DNA of 64,000 nucleotides from Tautonia marina (GTDB lineage Bacteria > Planctomycetota > Planctomycetia > Isosphaerales > Isosphaeraceae): the NCBI RefSeq assembly GCF_009177065.1, contig NZ_WEZF01000002.1:248001-312000 (forward strand), written 5' to 3'. The number at the start of each line of letters is the position of its first letter. Position 1 is the first letter of the stretch. Both the position numbers and the translations under genes were made by a program. The notes under the pieces were generated by a model. It saw only the letters and a list, made by a program, of their open reading frames with translations. It searched no databases and was not told the DNA's origin. Positions 17,828 through 25,629 of the stretch are shown one piece after another.

Positions 17828-18515
17828 TTGGCTCGAACCCGATCAATCGGCCCACGGATCGCTGCATCGACTCGACGCGAGGATCAAACTGGTGGCGACT
17901 CTCGCCCTGGTCCTCGCGGTGGTCCTCCTGCCGATCGGTTCCTGGCGACCGCTCGGGGGAGCGGCCATGCTGCTTGCCTTCCTGGTCGGGATCTCCGGCG
18001 TTTCACCTGGCACCTTGTTACGACGAGGGCTCGCGGTCATGCCGGTCGTGGTCCTCCTTGCCGTGATGATCGCCCCCTCGCACCCGATGGCCCCGACGTT
18101 TGGTCCGTGGGTCGTCGGGGGAACGATTCTGGCGAAGAATTGCCTGACGATCCTCTCCATCCTGCTGCTGGCCCACGTCACCCCGTTCCGTGACCTGATG
18201 ACCGCCCTCGAACAGCTCAGGGCACCGACAGTCCTGGTCGCCACCCTCCTTTTGATGTACCGTTACCTGTTCGTCCTGGCCGAGCAGCTCAGCCGGATGG
18301 CCCGCGCCCGACGGGCCCGATCCTTCCGACGCTCCCGATGGTCCGAATGGCCGCTCGGGGCCTCGCTGATCGCCGGGTTGCTCCTCCGATCCTTCGAGCG
18401 CGGCGAGCGGGTTCACGCGGCCATGCTCGCCCGGGGGTGGGACGGCACCTTCCGTAGTCTCGACGGCCCCGACTCAATCTCCCCGCCCGTTCAGCCCGAT
18501 TCTGCTTCACCATGA
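17817..18515 (+). CDS. cbiQ: ECF transporter transmembrane (T) component CbiQ
   Basis: A 232-residue membrane protein that couples the ATPase to CbiM. It has about five hydrophobic segments and the coupling-helix signature MARARRARSF with basic residues near 160, as in CbiQ/EcfT. The start (MRLDWLEPD) overlaps the cbiM end, and the stop overlaps the cbiO start by 4 bases (ATGA), so translation is coupled. SAHGSLHRLDARIKL at 14-28 is the standard T-component N-terminus. Confidence 0.92.
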   Translation: MRLDWLEPDQSAHGSLHRLDARIKLVATLALVLAVVLLPIGSWRPLGGAAMLLAFLVGISGVSPGTLLRRGLAVMPVVVLLAVMIAPSHPMAPTFGPWVVGGTILAKNCLTILSILLLAHVTPFRDLMTALEQLRAPTVLVATLLLMYRYLFVLAEQLSRMARARRARSFRRSRWSEWPLGASLIAGLLLRSFERGERVHAAMLARGWDGTFRSLDGPDSISPPVQPDSASP

Positions 18516-19351
18516 CGCCGACCGCCGTTGATGACACCCCTCCGGCCTCCTTGCTCGTCCGAGGGCTCCGCTACCGCTATCCCGACGGCAAGGAAGCGCT
18601 CCGCGGGGTCGATCTGGAGATCCGAGCCGGAGAAACCGTCGCCCTGGTCGGCCCCAACGGCGCGGGCAAGAGTACCCTTCTGCTCCACCTCAACGGCCTC
18701 CTTCCCGGCCGCCTTGGTGCGGGTGCGGAACCGGGACTCGGCCACGGCCACGGCCTGCCGTCCTTCAAGCGATCCGAGCCCTCCCCTTCGGTCTGGATCG
18801 ACGGCCTTCCGGTCAATGAGCGCAACGGTCCCGAGATCCGCCGTCGGGTCGGCCTGCTCTTCCAGGACCCCGACGACCAGATGTTCTCCGCCACCGTCTT
18901 GGAAGACGTCGCCTTCGGCCCCTTGAACCTCGGCAAACGCAAGGCCGAGTCCCGACAGATCGCCCTGCATTGCCTCGACCTCGTGGACATGGCCGAGGCC
19001 GCCGACCGACCTCCTCACCACCTCAGCTTCGGCGAACGTAAACGGGCCTGCCTCGCCGGCGTTCTCGCCTGCGAGCCAACAGTCCTCGTCCTCGACGAGC
19101 CGACCGCCAACCTCGATCCCCGCTCCCGACGCAACTTCCTCACCCTGATCCGTTCGCTTCCTGCGACGAAGCTCATTGCGACCCACGACCTCGAAATGGT
19201 CCTCGAACTCTGCGACCGTGTCGCCCTACTCGACGGCGGCCGGATCGTCGCCGACGGCCTTCCCGAGACGATTCTCGGTGACGAGCCGCTCATGGAAGCC
19301 CACGGCCTGGAGCTTCCCCTCTCGATTCGGTTGAGTCGCCCGATCCACTGA
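18512..19351 (+). CDS. cbiO: ECF transporter ATPase CbiO
   Basis: The 279-residue ATPase of the cobalt/nickel ECF transporter. Walker A is GPNGAGKST near 50, the Q-loop is LFQDPDDQMFS, the signature is LSFGERKRACLAG, and Walker B is VLVLDEPTANLDPRS, with the switch His in ATHDLEMVLEL. A stretch of about 30 residues between Walker A and the Q-loop (GAGAEPGLGHGHGLPSF) is longer than usual and His/Gly-rich, so it may contact metal (speculative). It is the last gene of the cbiMQO operon. Confidence 0.93.
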   Translation: MTPTAVDDTPPASLLVRGLRYRYPDGKEALRGVDLEIRAGETVALVGPNGAGKSTLLLHLNGLLPGRLGAGAEPGLGHGHGLPSFKRSEPSPSVWIDGLPVNERNGPEIRRRVGLLFQDPDDQMFSATVLEDVAFGPLNLGKRKAESRQIALHCLDLVDMAEAADRPPHHLSFGERKRACLAGVLACEPTVLVLDEPTANLDPRSRRNFLTLIRSLPATKLIATHDLEMVLELCDRVALLDGGRIVADGLPETILGDEPLMEAHGLELPLSIRLSRPIH

Positions 19352-19353
19352 TC

Positions 19354-19387
19354 TCGGGGCCGTTCCCATCGAGAGAATCGGCCCCGA
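19354..19387. terminator. Bidirectional terminator between cbiO and mdh
   Basis: TCGGGGCCG (19354-19362) pairs exactly with CGGCCCCGA (19379-19387) over a 16-base loop, in the 60 bases between two converging genes. Confidence 0.7.
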
Positions 19388-19411
19388 TTCGACCAGTGGA
19401 CCATCAACCGC

Positions 19412-20407
19412 TCAGACCGCCGGGCCGAGCAGTTCCTTGACCACCTCGCGTTCCTTCTGCAACTCGTCGGCCGAGGCGTCGATCCGACGTCGGGCGTCGT
19501 CGTCGATCGCCAGATCGGAGACGATCGAGCAGGACTGATCGCTGCCCGTCCGGATCGGGAACGAGTACATCAGGCCGCCGGGGACGCCGTAGGGGTTGCT
19601 CTCGGAGAAGATGGCGACGCTGTGCCAGTCATCTCCAGGGGTCGCTTGCGAGCACGACCGAACACAATCGAGTGCCGCGTTCGCCGCCGAGGCCGCCGAG
19701 CTGGCCCCCCGGGCCTTGATGACCGCGCCGCCTCGCTTGGCGACGGTCGGGATGAACGTCTCGGACAGCCAGGCGTGATCGGAAATCACCTCGGTCGCCG
19801 GCTTGCCGCCGATCCGGGCGTTCTTGTAGTCGGGATACTGGGTGTCGGAGTGATTGCCCCAGATCGTCATGCGGGTCACGTCGGAAACGCCGACCCCGGC
19901 CTTCTGGGCAAGCTGGGCCTTGGCCCGGTTCTCATCGAGCCGGGTCATGGCGAACCAGTTCTGTCGGGGGACGTTCGGCGCGTGGGACATGGCGATCAGG
20001 CAGTTCGTGTTGCACGGGTTGGCAACAACGAGCACCTTCGCCTTCGGTGCAGCCGCGTTGATCGCTTTACCCTGGCCGGTGAAGATCGGGCCGTTGGCGC
20101 GGATCAGGTCGGCCCGGTCCATCCCTTCCTTGCGGGGCATCCCGCCAACGAGGATCACCCAGTCGGCATCGGCGAAGGCTTCTTCGGCGTTGTCGGTCGC
20201 CGTCACCCCTTTGAGCAAGGGGAAGGCGCAGTCGTCCAGTTCCATCAGGGTGCCGTTGAGGGCCCCGAGGGCCGGGGTGATTTCCAGCAGGCCAAGCTTC
20301 ACCGGCTGATCAGGGCCAAACAGACCGCCGCTGGCGATCCGGAACAGCATGGCGTAACCAATCTGACCGGCGGCGCCGGTGATCGCAACCTTCACGGGTT
20401 GACTCAT
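19412..20407 (-). CDS. mdh: Malate dehydrogenase
   Basis: Interconverts malate and oxaloacetate with NAD in the TCA cycle. The 331 residues start with [12 protein letters not shown] (nucleotide-binding loop), followed by [12 protein letters not shown] with substrate-binding arginines, [19 protein letters not shown], and the catalytic His in [12 protein letters not shown]. This is the cytosolic-type MDH group found in many planctomycetes and Thermus. The ATG at 20407 is preceded by GGAG and directly starts the Rossmann fold; the open frame upstream is not conserved in character. Confidence 0.95.
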   Translation of the reverse strand: MSQPVKVAITGAAGQIGYAMLFRIASGGLFGPDQPVKLGLLEITPALGALNGTLMELDDCAFPLLKGVTATDNAEEAFADADWVILVGGMPRKEGMDRADLIRANGPIFTGQGKAINAAAPKAKVLVVANPCNTNCLIAMSHAPNVPRQNWFAMTRLDENRAKAQLAQKAGVGVSDVTRMTIWGNHSDTQYPDYKNARIGGKPATEVISDHAWLSETFIPTVAKRGGAVIKARGASSAASAANAALDCVRSCSQATPGDDWHSVAIFSESNPYGVPGGLMYSFPIRTGSDQSCSIVSDLAIDDDARRRIDASADELQKEREVVKELLGPAV

Positions 20408-20575
20408 CGAAGTCGGGCTCCGTTGCAAAACGAGACGGGCTGATGGAGGGACGTCTCGACCCACCGACCGGGCGGGGAGACCCGTTCCCTCAAGCCACAG
20501 TCCGAGATCATACACAAAGACCCGCCCTGCTTCCCGCCCCGATCGGCTCGGAATCGAGCGGTAACGGGACTGCGA

Positions 20576-22072
20576 TTACCCCTTTCGGGCCGCCGGGTTC
20601 GCTCGGAGCTTGGCAAGCATGAGGGCCATCTCTCTCGGCAAGTGCCGCGCACCGGCCAGCAAAACACAACCCCCCAGCACGATCGCCGGAACCACCACCA
20701 GCATCCCGGCCGTCAGGTTGCGGTACGATCCATCCGGTTGCTCCACGGGCCTGGCTCCGATCCGGAACAACCACTCGCCGATCCAGGAGGCCATCACCTC
20801 CGGATCACCGAGGTAGTCCGAGGCCAGGCCCATCAGCATCGGCGACCAGAGATCCCCGAGCACGTGGATGAAGAAGATCGAGACGGCGTAGGCCACCCCT
20901 CTCATGTTCGGCGTGACGACGTTGGCAATCACCGCGTTGCACGGCCCGGTGTTCATCAGCATCAAGGTCATCGCCACGAACATTGAGCCGATGATCATTG
21001 GCTCGCTCGTGCTGAAGATCGCCCCCAGCACGAAGGGAACCGCCAGCAACATCGCCGTCCCCGGCACCAGGAACAGGGCTCTCGGGTTCGTCTTCGAGAG
21101 GAGGTCCGCCAGCCAGCCACCAAGACTCATCCCCACAATCGCCGCTAGACCGCCGCTCAGCCCCACCACCAGGGCCGCCTTCTCGGTGCCGAAGCCCTTG
21201 ACCCGGTCCAGGTACGACGGCAGCCAGTACGCCAAGCCTCCGAAGGCAAACGTGAACGTTGCCAGGCCGAACACGACGTAGGTGTACGACGAGTTGACCG
21301 CCAGATCCTTGTAATCGTCGGCCGTCGGCATCACCCGCTCGTGGGCCTGCACGCGCTCCAGATCGACGTTCTCACTGGCCCCTCGGACCGGCTCGGGCAA
21401 CAGCAGCACGGTCAAGGCCGCCAGCAACCCCGGAATGCCGACGATGAAAAACGCAATTCGCCAGCCGCCGTACGCTTCCAACGGCGTCCCTGCGACCCAC
21501 GTCGGGCTGTTCGTGGCAATCCAGGCCGCCCCGAACACCCCCAACGCATACCCGAGCGGCATGGCCATGTAGAAATAGGCCATCACCCGCGACCGACGCT
21601 CCCGACGGAACAGATCGACCAGGATCGTCGGCGCAAGCACCCCGTAGGTCGCCTCACCGACCCCCAGCAAGCTCCGGGCGAACGTCAGCTCTCCGTAACT
21701 TCGCACCAGGCCCGTGCCGACGGTCGCCAGGCTCCAGAGGCCGACCCCGAAGGCCAGCAGCCAGGTCCGCCTCCCTCGGTCTCCAAACCACCCCATTAAC
21801 GGACTGATCAGGCTAAACGTCAGTAGAAAGTAGAAATTCAAGGAGCCCGCCTGACCGTCGCTCATCTCCAGATCGGCCTGGACCTTCTTCAACACCCCGG
21901 CCAGGGCCCAGCGGTCGAGGTAGTCAAGCAGGTGAATCACAAACAGGACCGAAAACGTGGTCAAGGCCCAGCGGCTCGCCTTCGAATCCAACGCGCTCAC
22001 AGGAGCGGAATCCCTGGTGTCTTCAGGCCCCTGAGCAGGCCCCGATCCGGTCGTTCTGTCGTGTTCTGCCAC
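20576..22072 (-). CDS. MFS transporter, spinster-like
   Basis: A 498-residue major facilitator with twelve predicted helices. The first helix has LLDYLDRWALAGVL and the loop after helix 2 has GWFGDRGRRTW, the MFS A-motif; FARSLLGVGEATYGVLAPT and RSRVMAYFYMAMPLGYALG are typical of the spinster/organic-solute branch. The substrate cannot be read from sequence. The start is a GTG at 22072 with AGGGG about 7 bases upstream. The protein ends with a short basic tail after the last helix. Confidence 0.85.
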   Translation of the reverse strand: MAEHDRTTGSGPAQGPEDTRDSAPVSALDSKASRWALTTFSVLFVIHLLDYLDRWALAGVLKKVQADLEMSDGQAGSLNFYFLLTFSLISPLMGWFGDRGRRTWLLAFGVGLWSLATVGTGLVRSYGELTFARSLLGVGEATYGVLAPTILVDLFRRERRSRVMAYFYMAMPLGYALGVFGAAWIATNSPTWVAGTPLEAYGGWRIAFFIVGIPGLLAALTVLLLPEPVRGASENVDLERVQAHERVMPTADDYKDLAVNSSYTYVVFGLATFTFAFGGLAYWLPSYLDRVKGFGTEKAALVVGLSGGLAAIVGMSLGGWLADLLSKTNPRALFLVPGTAMLLAVPFVLGAIFSTSEPMIIGSMFVAMTLMLMNTGPCNAVIANVVTPNMRGVAYAVSIFFIHVLGDLWSPMLMGLASDYLGDPEVMASWIGEWLFRIGARPVEQPDGSYRNLTAGMLVVVPAIVLGGCVLLAGARHLPREMALMLAKLRANPAARKG

Positions 22073-22511
22073 GAAATGGCCCCTGTTTCGGTGGGAACCC
22101 CCGCCGGAGGACGGGTCGAATCGGCCGGGTTCCAGGAATCGAAAATGCTACGGGATCACGGTTCCGCGTTCCAGGGGAAGCCTCCAGGGCACGCTGAAAG
22201 CCCTCCCGATCTGAATCCAACCCTTCAAATTCCGATCATCGGCGTGCCAGGTCTCTCCCAAAATTGTCCGACCTCAGACGATTCGGCCCATCGATTGCAC
22301 ACGTGTTGCTGGTTTCTCAACCCGTTTCCCACCTGAGGCGAAGTCGCTCCCCCTGGTGCGATTCTCGGGATGGGCGCAGGAAATGGGGTCTCGTAAACTT
22401 GCGCCAGGAGGTGAAACGCGCGTCAAGGAACCGCTGGTTGATTCCGATTCGAAGTCGGTTCCACCGGACGCCGTTTCGGCTCGAATCGACTTCCCAGATC
22501 GGGTGCCCATC
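22073..22511. other. Intergenic region between the divergent MFS and HtrA genes
   Basis: About 440 bases. The plus-strand protease frame is open from 22356, so part of this may be its coding sequence if an upstream start is used. Otherwise I see no gene, tRNA or clear hairpin. Confidence 0.4.
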
Positions 22512-23834
22512 ATGCAACGCCACCGAACGTCGGATGCCCTGGCCAGAATCGGTCCCCATCTGCTGACCATCATCATCACGTTGGCGATCGTCGCCCTGCT
22601 CGACCTCGGAATCAACGCGCGGTCTCTCCTCGATCGCCGGAGTTCCGAACCAGACTCTGCCCTCTATTACAACGCGGCTCCTCCCGATCCCGAACGTCGA
22701 GCCGAAGGAGGGGTCGATCCCCGAGCCTTCCCCGAGCCCTCCGGCGACCGGGTCGATCCCGCTCCAGGACTTCCCCGCGGCTCCCGTTCGAACGAAGGCA
22801 CTCCCGACACTCCACTCGACCCCATCGACTCCAGCCCCGCCGGCTTCGCCGTCACCGGGCTCGACGAAGACGAGCAGAACACGACGCGAATCTACGAGGC
22901 CGTCAACCGATCCGTCGTCAATATCTCCACCTCGGCCACCGTCCGAGGGCTCTTTCAGGATACCGAGGTGTCCGGCTCCGGCTCCGGATTCGTCATCAAC
23001 GACCAGGGGCACATTCTGACCAATCATCATGTGGTCGAAGGGGCCGAGGTCGTTCAGGTCGGTCTTTTCGATGGCTCGGTCCTCGATGCTCGGGTCGTCG
23101 GGATCGACCCGAGCAACGATGTGGCGGTTCTCAAGGCCTTTTCCCCTCCCGATTCCCTGGTTCCGGTCGTGCTGGGCGACAGTCGAAACCTCAAGGTCGG
23201 CCAGAAAGTCCTCGCCCTCGGCAACCCCTTTGGACTCGAACGAACTCTGACGACCGGCATCATCAGCAGCCTCGACCGTTCGCTCGAAGCCAAGAATGGC
23301 CGATCGATCCGAGGGATCATCCAGACCGACGCCTCGATCAACCCCGGCAACTCCGGCGGCCCCCTGCTCAACAATCGGGGTGAGGTCATCGGCATGAACA
23401 CGGCGATTTACAGCCGGGTCGGCCAGTCCTCCGGCATCGGCTTCGCTGTGCCGATCTCGACCATCAAACGAGTCCTCAAACCGTTGATCGAGCAGGGCTA
23501 TGTCGAGCGTGCAACCCTGGGAATCGCTCGCGTCTACAAGCTCGACGAAGGCTTGCTCGTCCTCGGCGTTGAGGCGGGCGGACCGGCCGATCAGGCCGGA
23601 ATTCGGCCCCTCCGGATCCAGTACCTCCGTGATGGCCCGTTCGTTCGAGCCCAGATCGACCCCACTTCCGCCGACGTGATCCTGGCCATCAACGGCGTTC
23701 CCGTCCCAAGCGTGGGAGAGCTGCTGACGGAGGTCGAATCGTACATGCCCGGCGAGACCATAACCGTGACCGTCCGCCGCAACGGAGGCACCGAAGACGT
23801 GACCGTCCGCCTGGGTCGCACCATCATTCGCTGA
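22512..23834 (+). CDS. HtrA/DegP-like membrane-anchored serine protease with PDZ domain
   Basis: A trypsin-fold protease of about 440 residues for envelope quality control. One membrane helix (LLTIIITLAIVALLDLGI, about 17-34) is followed by a Pro/Arg-rich linker. The catalytic triad is visible: His in LTNHHVVEG (about 173), Asp in DPSNDVAVL (about 203) and Ser in NPGNSGGPL (about 281). A C-terminal PDZ domain (LGVEAGGPADQAGIRP to the end) follows. A start at the ATG 22512 puts a short basic tail before the helix; the frame is open to 22356, so a longer N-terminus is possible. Confidence 0.88.
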   Translation: MQRHRTSDALARIGPHLLTIIITLAIVALLDLGINARSLLDRRSSEPDSALYYNAAPPDPERRAEGGVDPRAFPEPSGDRVDPAPGLPRGSRSNEGTPDTPLDPIDSSPAGFAVTGLDEDEQNTTRIYEAVNRSVVNISTSATVRGLFQDTEVSGSGSGFVINDQGHILTNHHVVEGAEVVQVGLFDGSVLDARVVGIDPSNDVAVLKAFSPPDSLVPVVLGDSRNLKVGQKVLALGNPFGLERTLTTGIISSLDRSLEAKNGRSIRGIIQTDASINPGNSGGPLLNNRGEVIGMNTAIYSRVGQSSGIGFAVPISTIKRVLKPLIEQGYVERATLGIARVYKLDEGLLVLGVEAGGPADQAGIRPLRIQYLRDGPFVRAQIDPTSADVILAINGVPVPSVGELLTEVESYMPGETITVTVRRNGGTEDVTVRLGRTIIR

Positions 23835-24117
23835 TTTCGGGCCGTCTGAAAAAATCCGATCTCAGAGCGCGAACATCCGTCCCCGGTCGAGCGTCTGGGA
23901 GGATGTCAGCCGATGGCGAGGCTCGATCGAGGCCGGGTGGCCCAGGTTTCCTCGCCGTCGCTTTTGTGGGGAGCAGGATTTCGATGGATTGGGTTCGATC
24001 ATTCTCTCAACCGTTGAATCGGAGCGCGAGTCATTCGGACGCGATGCGTCCGGCCGCGTTCCTCTCCCGACCGCTCCGCCTCTGACGACCGATCACCGTC
24101 TCGCGAACCCCTCGCAA
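23835..24117. other. Intergenic region after the protease gene
   Basis: About 280 bases before a strong terminator. A possible 33-codon frame starts at the ATG 23984 after GGGGAG and ends at 24085, but the product (MDWVRSFSQPLN onward) is unremarkable and I do not call it a gene. Confidence 0.3.
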
Positions 24118-24151
24118 CGGCCCGGTCGTCCCAAGACGACCGGGCCGTTTT
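24118..24151 (+). terminator. Strong rho-independent terminator
   Basis: A perfect 13-bp stem (24118-24130 with 24135-24147), CCAA loop, then TTTT. It ends the protease transcript or a small RNA in the preceding spacer and insulates the tRNA array. Confidence 0.9.
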
Positions 24152-24260
24152 CGATTCCCTTGAAGCCAGTCGACGAGACGCATCAGGGAAGCGCCGGTTT
24201 GCATCCCGCTGCTTCAGCCTGGCTTATCAGCACGACATTCTTATGAAACGCCACAATCAC

Positions 24261-24321
24261 TTGATTTCAAATGCGCATGAATTTATCTCAATTTTCAAAT
24301 CAATTATTCGCATGATTATCT
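24261..24321 (+). promoter_or_regulatory. AT-rich promoter region of the tRNA array
   Basis: The roughly 100 bases before the first tRNA are strikingly AT-rich compared with the neighbours. TTGATT at 24261-24266 and TATCTC at 24284-24289 are 17 bases apart. A near-repeat, CGCATGAATTTATCT (24274-24288) and CGCATGATTATCT (24309-24321), suggests either tandem promoters or a repeated binding site. Confidence 0.5.
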
Positions 24322-24323
24322 AC

Positions 24324-24407
24324 GGAAGGGCAAGCCGATTGGCGACGGCAGCCGTCTTGAAAACGGCCGAGCGATGAGCCTTGGGGGTTCAACTCCCCCT
24401 CCTTCCG
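24324..24407 (+). tRNA. tRNA-Ser(UGA)
   Basis: Full class II cloverleaf of 84 nt. Acceptor GGAAGGG pairs with TCCTTCC (one G-T), anticodon loop CTTGAAA in a 5-bp stem gives anticodon TGA, an extended variable arm follows, and the T arm is GGGGG-TTCAACT-CCCCC. The discriminator is G. CCA is not encoded. Confidence 0.92.
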
Positions 24408-24441
24408 CCTGCGGGATGAAACGTTCCGAACCGATCGATTC

Positions 24442-24512
24442 GGGCTGCTGGTCCAAGGGGAAGACACCTGTCTTGCACACAGGAAATCGGGGTTCGATTC
24501 CCCGGCAGTCCA
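24442..24512 (+). tRNA. tRNA-Ala(UGC), divergent body
   Basis: Cloverleaf of 71 nt. Acceptor GGGCTGC pairs with GCAGTCC, and the third pair is G3-U70, the alanine identity element. Anticodon stem CCTGT/ACAGG encloses CTTGCAC, so the anticodon is TGC. The D arm (GTC/GAC) lacks the usual TAGCTCA block of bacterial tRNA-Ala, so the body is unlike the normal housekeeping gene. T arm CGGGG-TTCGATT-CCCCG. Confidence 0.85.
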
Positions 24513-24534
24513 CTCCTGAGCCGATCGCAACGAT

Positions 24535-24606
24535 GGTGTCCGTGGTGTAGCGGCAGCACCCGAGGTTGTGGGCCTCGAAGCACGGGTTCGAATCCCGTCG
24601 GACATC
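24535..24606 (+). tRNA. tRNA-His(GUG), array copy
   Basis: Anticodon stem CGAGG/CCTCG with loop TTGTGGG gives GTG. Acceptor GTGTCCG pairs with CGGACAT (one G-T), with an encoded G at -1 opposite C73, the histidine identity feature. It differs strongly from the canonical tRNA-His at 29770-29843. Confidence 0.85.
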
Positions 24607-24633
24607 CCTTCGACGAATCGACCATCACGACAC

Positions 24634-24703
24634 AGAGGTGTGCGCCTGGGAGCGCGGCGCGTCTCCAACACGCGATGACAGGGTTCGAATCCTTGCGCCT
24701 CTG
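24634..24703 (+). tRNA. tRNA-Trp(CCA), short D arm
   Basis: Only 70 nt. Acceptor AGAGGTG pairs with CGCCTCT, anticodon stem CGCGT/ACGCG with loop CTCCAAC gives CCA, and the T arm is CAGGG-TTCGAAT-CCTTG. Just 17 bases separate the acceptor and anticodon stems, so the D loop is shorter than normal. Discriminator G. Confidence 0.8.
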
Positions 24704-24736
24704 CTCGGCCATCCTTCCCGATGACCGCTGATCCCT

Positions 24737-24808
24737 ACCCCTGGAGTGTGTCGGATCGCACGCGACGCTTCGAACGTCGAGGACCAGGTTCAACTCCTGG
24801 CGGGGGGA
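24737..24808 (+). tRNA. tRNA-Arg(UCG), imperfect acceptor stem
   Basis: Anticodon stem CGACG/CGTCG with loop CTTCGAA gives TCG. T arm CCAGG-TTCAACT-CCTGG is perfect. The acceptor ACCCCTG against CGGGGGG has an A1-G72 mismatch and a U-G pair. It shares much of its body with the next tRNA, so one may be a duplicate of the other. Confidence 0.75.
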
Positions 24809-24825
24809 CTCACCCCAATCAAACC

Positions 24826-24896
24826 GCCCCCGGAGTGTGAGGGAGGCACGCGACCCTGCGAAGGTCGAAGCCCAGGTTCGACTCCTGGCGGGGGCA
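24826..24896 (+). tRNA. tRNA-Arg(GCG)
   Basis: Perfect acceptor GCCCCCG/CGGGGGC with discriminator A, anticodon stem CGACC/GGTCG with loop CTGCGAA, giving anticodon GCG, and T arm CCAGG-TTCGACT-CCTGG. Most bacteria read CGU/CGC with an ACG (inosine) anticodon instead, so GCG is unusual. Confidence 0.82.
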
Positions 24897-24919
24897 TTGA
24901 TTCTGTTCTGTTCATTCAA

Positions 24920-24990
24920 GACGCGGGAGCCAGACGGCCAGGCAACCGACTGCAAATCGGTGGAAGTGGGTTCGACTCCCACCCGCGTTT
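24920..24990 (+). tRNA. tRNA-Cys(GCA)
   Basis: Anticodon stem ACCGA/TCGGT with loop CTGCAAA gives GCA. Acceptor GACGCGG pairs with CCGCGTT (G-T at the first pair) and the discriminator is U, a cysteine identity element. T arm GTGGG-TTCGACT-CCCAC. Confidence 0.9.
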
Positions 24991-25116
24991 CTCCCGGCGG
25001 CTCAGAACCGTCGGGTCGTCTGAGGTCGCAGGGCCAGCGGCGCACTGCCCTCACCCTCCAAAGGGCGATCGGGCCGGTGTGTTCCGGACATGGGATCAAA
25101 ACGAAGCGGCTTCAGA

Positions 25117-25188
25117 TCGTGGTAGCTCAATTGGAGAGCACCGGATTGAGAATCCGGGTGTCGCAGGTTCGAATCCTGCCCACACTGA
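25117..25188 (+). tRNA. tRNA-like gene with GAG (Leu) anticodon but class I body and broken acceptor
   Basis: D arm GCTC/GAGC, anticodon stem CCGGA/TCCGG with loop TTGAGAA (anticodon GAG, a leucine anticodon), a 5-base variable loop and T arm GCAGG-TTCGAAT-CCTGC are all good. The acceptor ATCGTGG against CCACACT has two mismatches at pairs 2 and 3. True tRNA-Leu has a long variable arm. This may be a pseudogene or a non-standard tRNA. Confidence 0.6.
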
Positions 25189-25392
25189 CCGGGAACAGGT
25201 GTTGCGCCTGTTTCCACCCCGACGCGATTGCGTCACACCGAGCGCCCAAGGGAGGCCAGCAACCGCTCGATCCGCCCTCGTTCGACGCGAGTTGACGGAA
25301 CAAATGGCCCGGAACCACCGGGTCGGATCGACCGCCACCTCGCCAACCGATCCGAGGGCACGCACGCCCGAGAGGCCCTGAGGCCCGCCGCA
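25189..25392. other. Spacer between the tRNA array and the folded RNA candidate
   Basis: Just after the last tRNA, GGAACAGG and CCTGTTTCC (about 25191-25215) form a hairpin with one bulge and no T-run. The rest shows no tRNA or convincing coding frame. Confidence 0.35.
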
Positions 25393-25491
25393 ATGTCCCT
25401 CGATCGTCGATGGGTGAGGTCGTTTGTGAAGTTCCTTTCGTCCAGCGGAAGGCTTCACAGCGCGGCCAATCCCTCCGACCTTCAGGGACAT
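25393..25491 (+). ncRNA. Candidate structured RNA (small RNA or riboswitch-like leader)
   Basis: A nested set of exact helices closes about 100 bases: P1 ATGTCCCT/AGGGACAT (25393-25400, 25484-25491), P2 AGGTCG/CGACCT (25417-25422, 25476-25481), P3 TGTGAAG/CTTCACA (25425-25431, 25453-25459) and P4 CCTTTC/GGAAGG (25434-25439, 25447-25452) with loop GTCCAGC. A terminator on the plus strand follows 43 bases later, and the SPFH gene starts after that. I could not match it to tmRNA, SRP RNA, 6S or a riboswitch class I know. Confidence 0.55.
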
Positions 25492-25533
25492 CAACGCGAC
25501 GCCCCGCCCCTCGATGTGTGATCGACGGCCGTT

Positions 25534-25557
25534 CGGCCTTCCAAGGGCCGTTTTTTT
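25534..25557 (+). terminator. Rho-independent terminator after the structured RNA
   Basis: CGGCCTT (25534-25540), loop CCA, AGGGCCG (25544-25550), then seven T. An alternative hairpin GGCC-GTTC-GGCC (25527-25538) uses the same 5' arm, so the two folds exclude each other. Confidence 0.85.
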
Positions 25558-25629
25558 CGTTTCAAGGAATTCGCTCATGCCTTTTCCCTGAATGAAGCCC
25601 GGTGACTCCCCGGGCGAGGAGCGATCATC

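Noticed and set aside
24991-25116. Ninth tRNA between Cys and the GAG tRNA
   Set aside because: GCCCT/AGGGC can pair but encloses ten bases, and no T arm with a TTC loop and five good pairs is present.
25393-25557. tmRNA, SRP RNA or 6S RNA
   Set aside because: No tRNA-like ends with a tag frame, no GGAAGGAAGCAG-type SRP tip, and too short for 6S.
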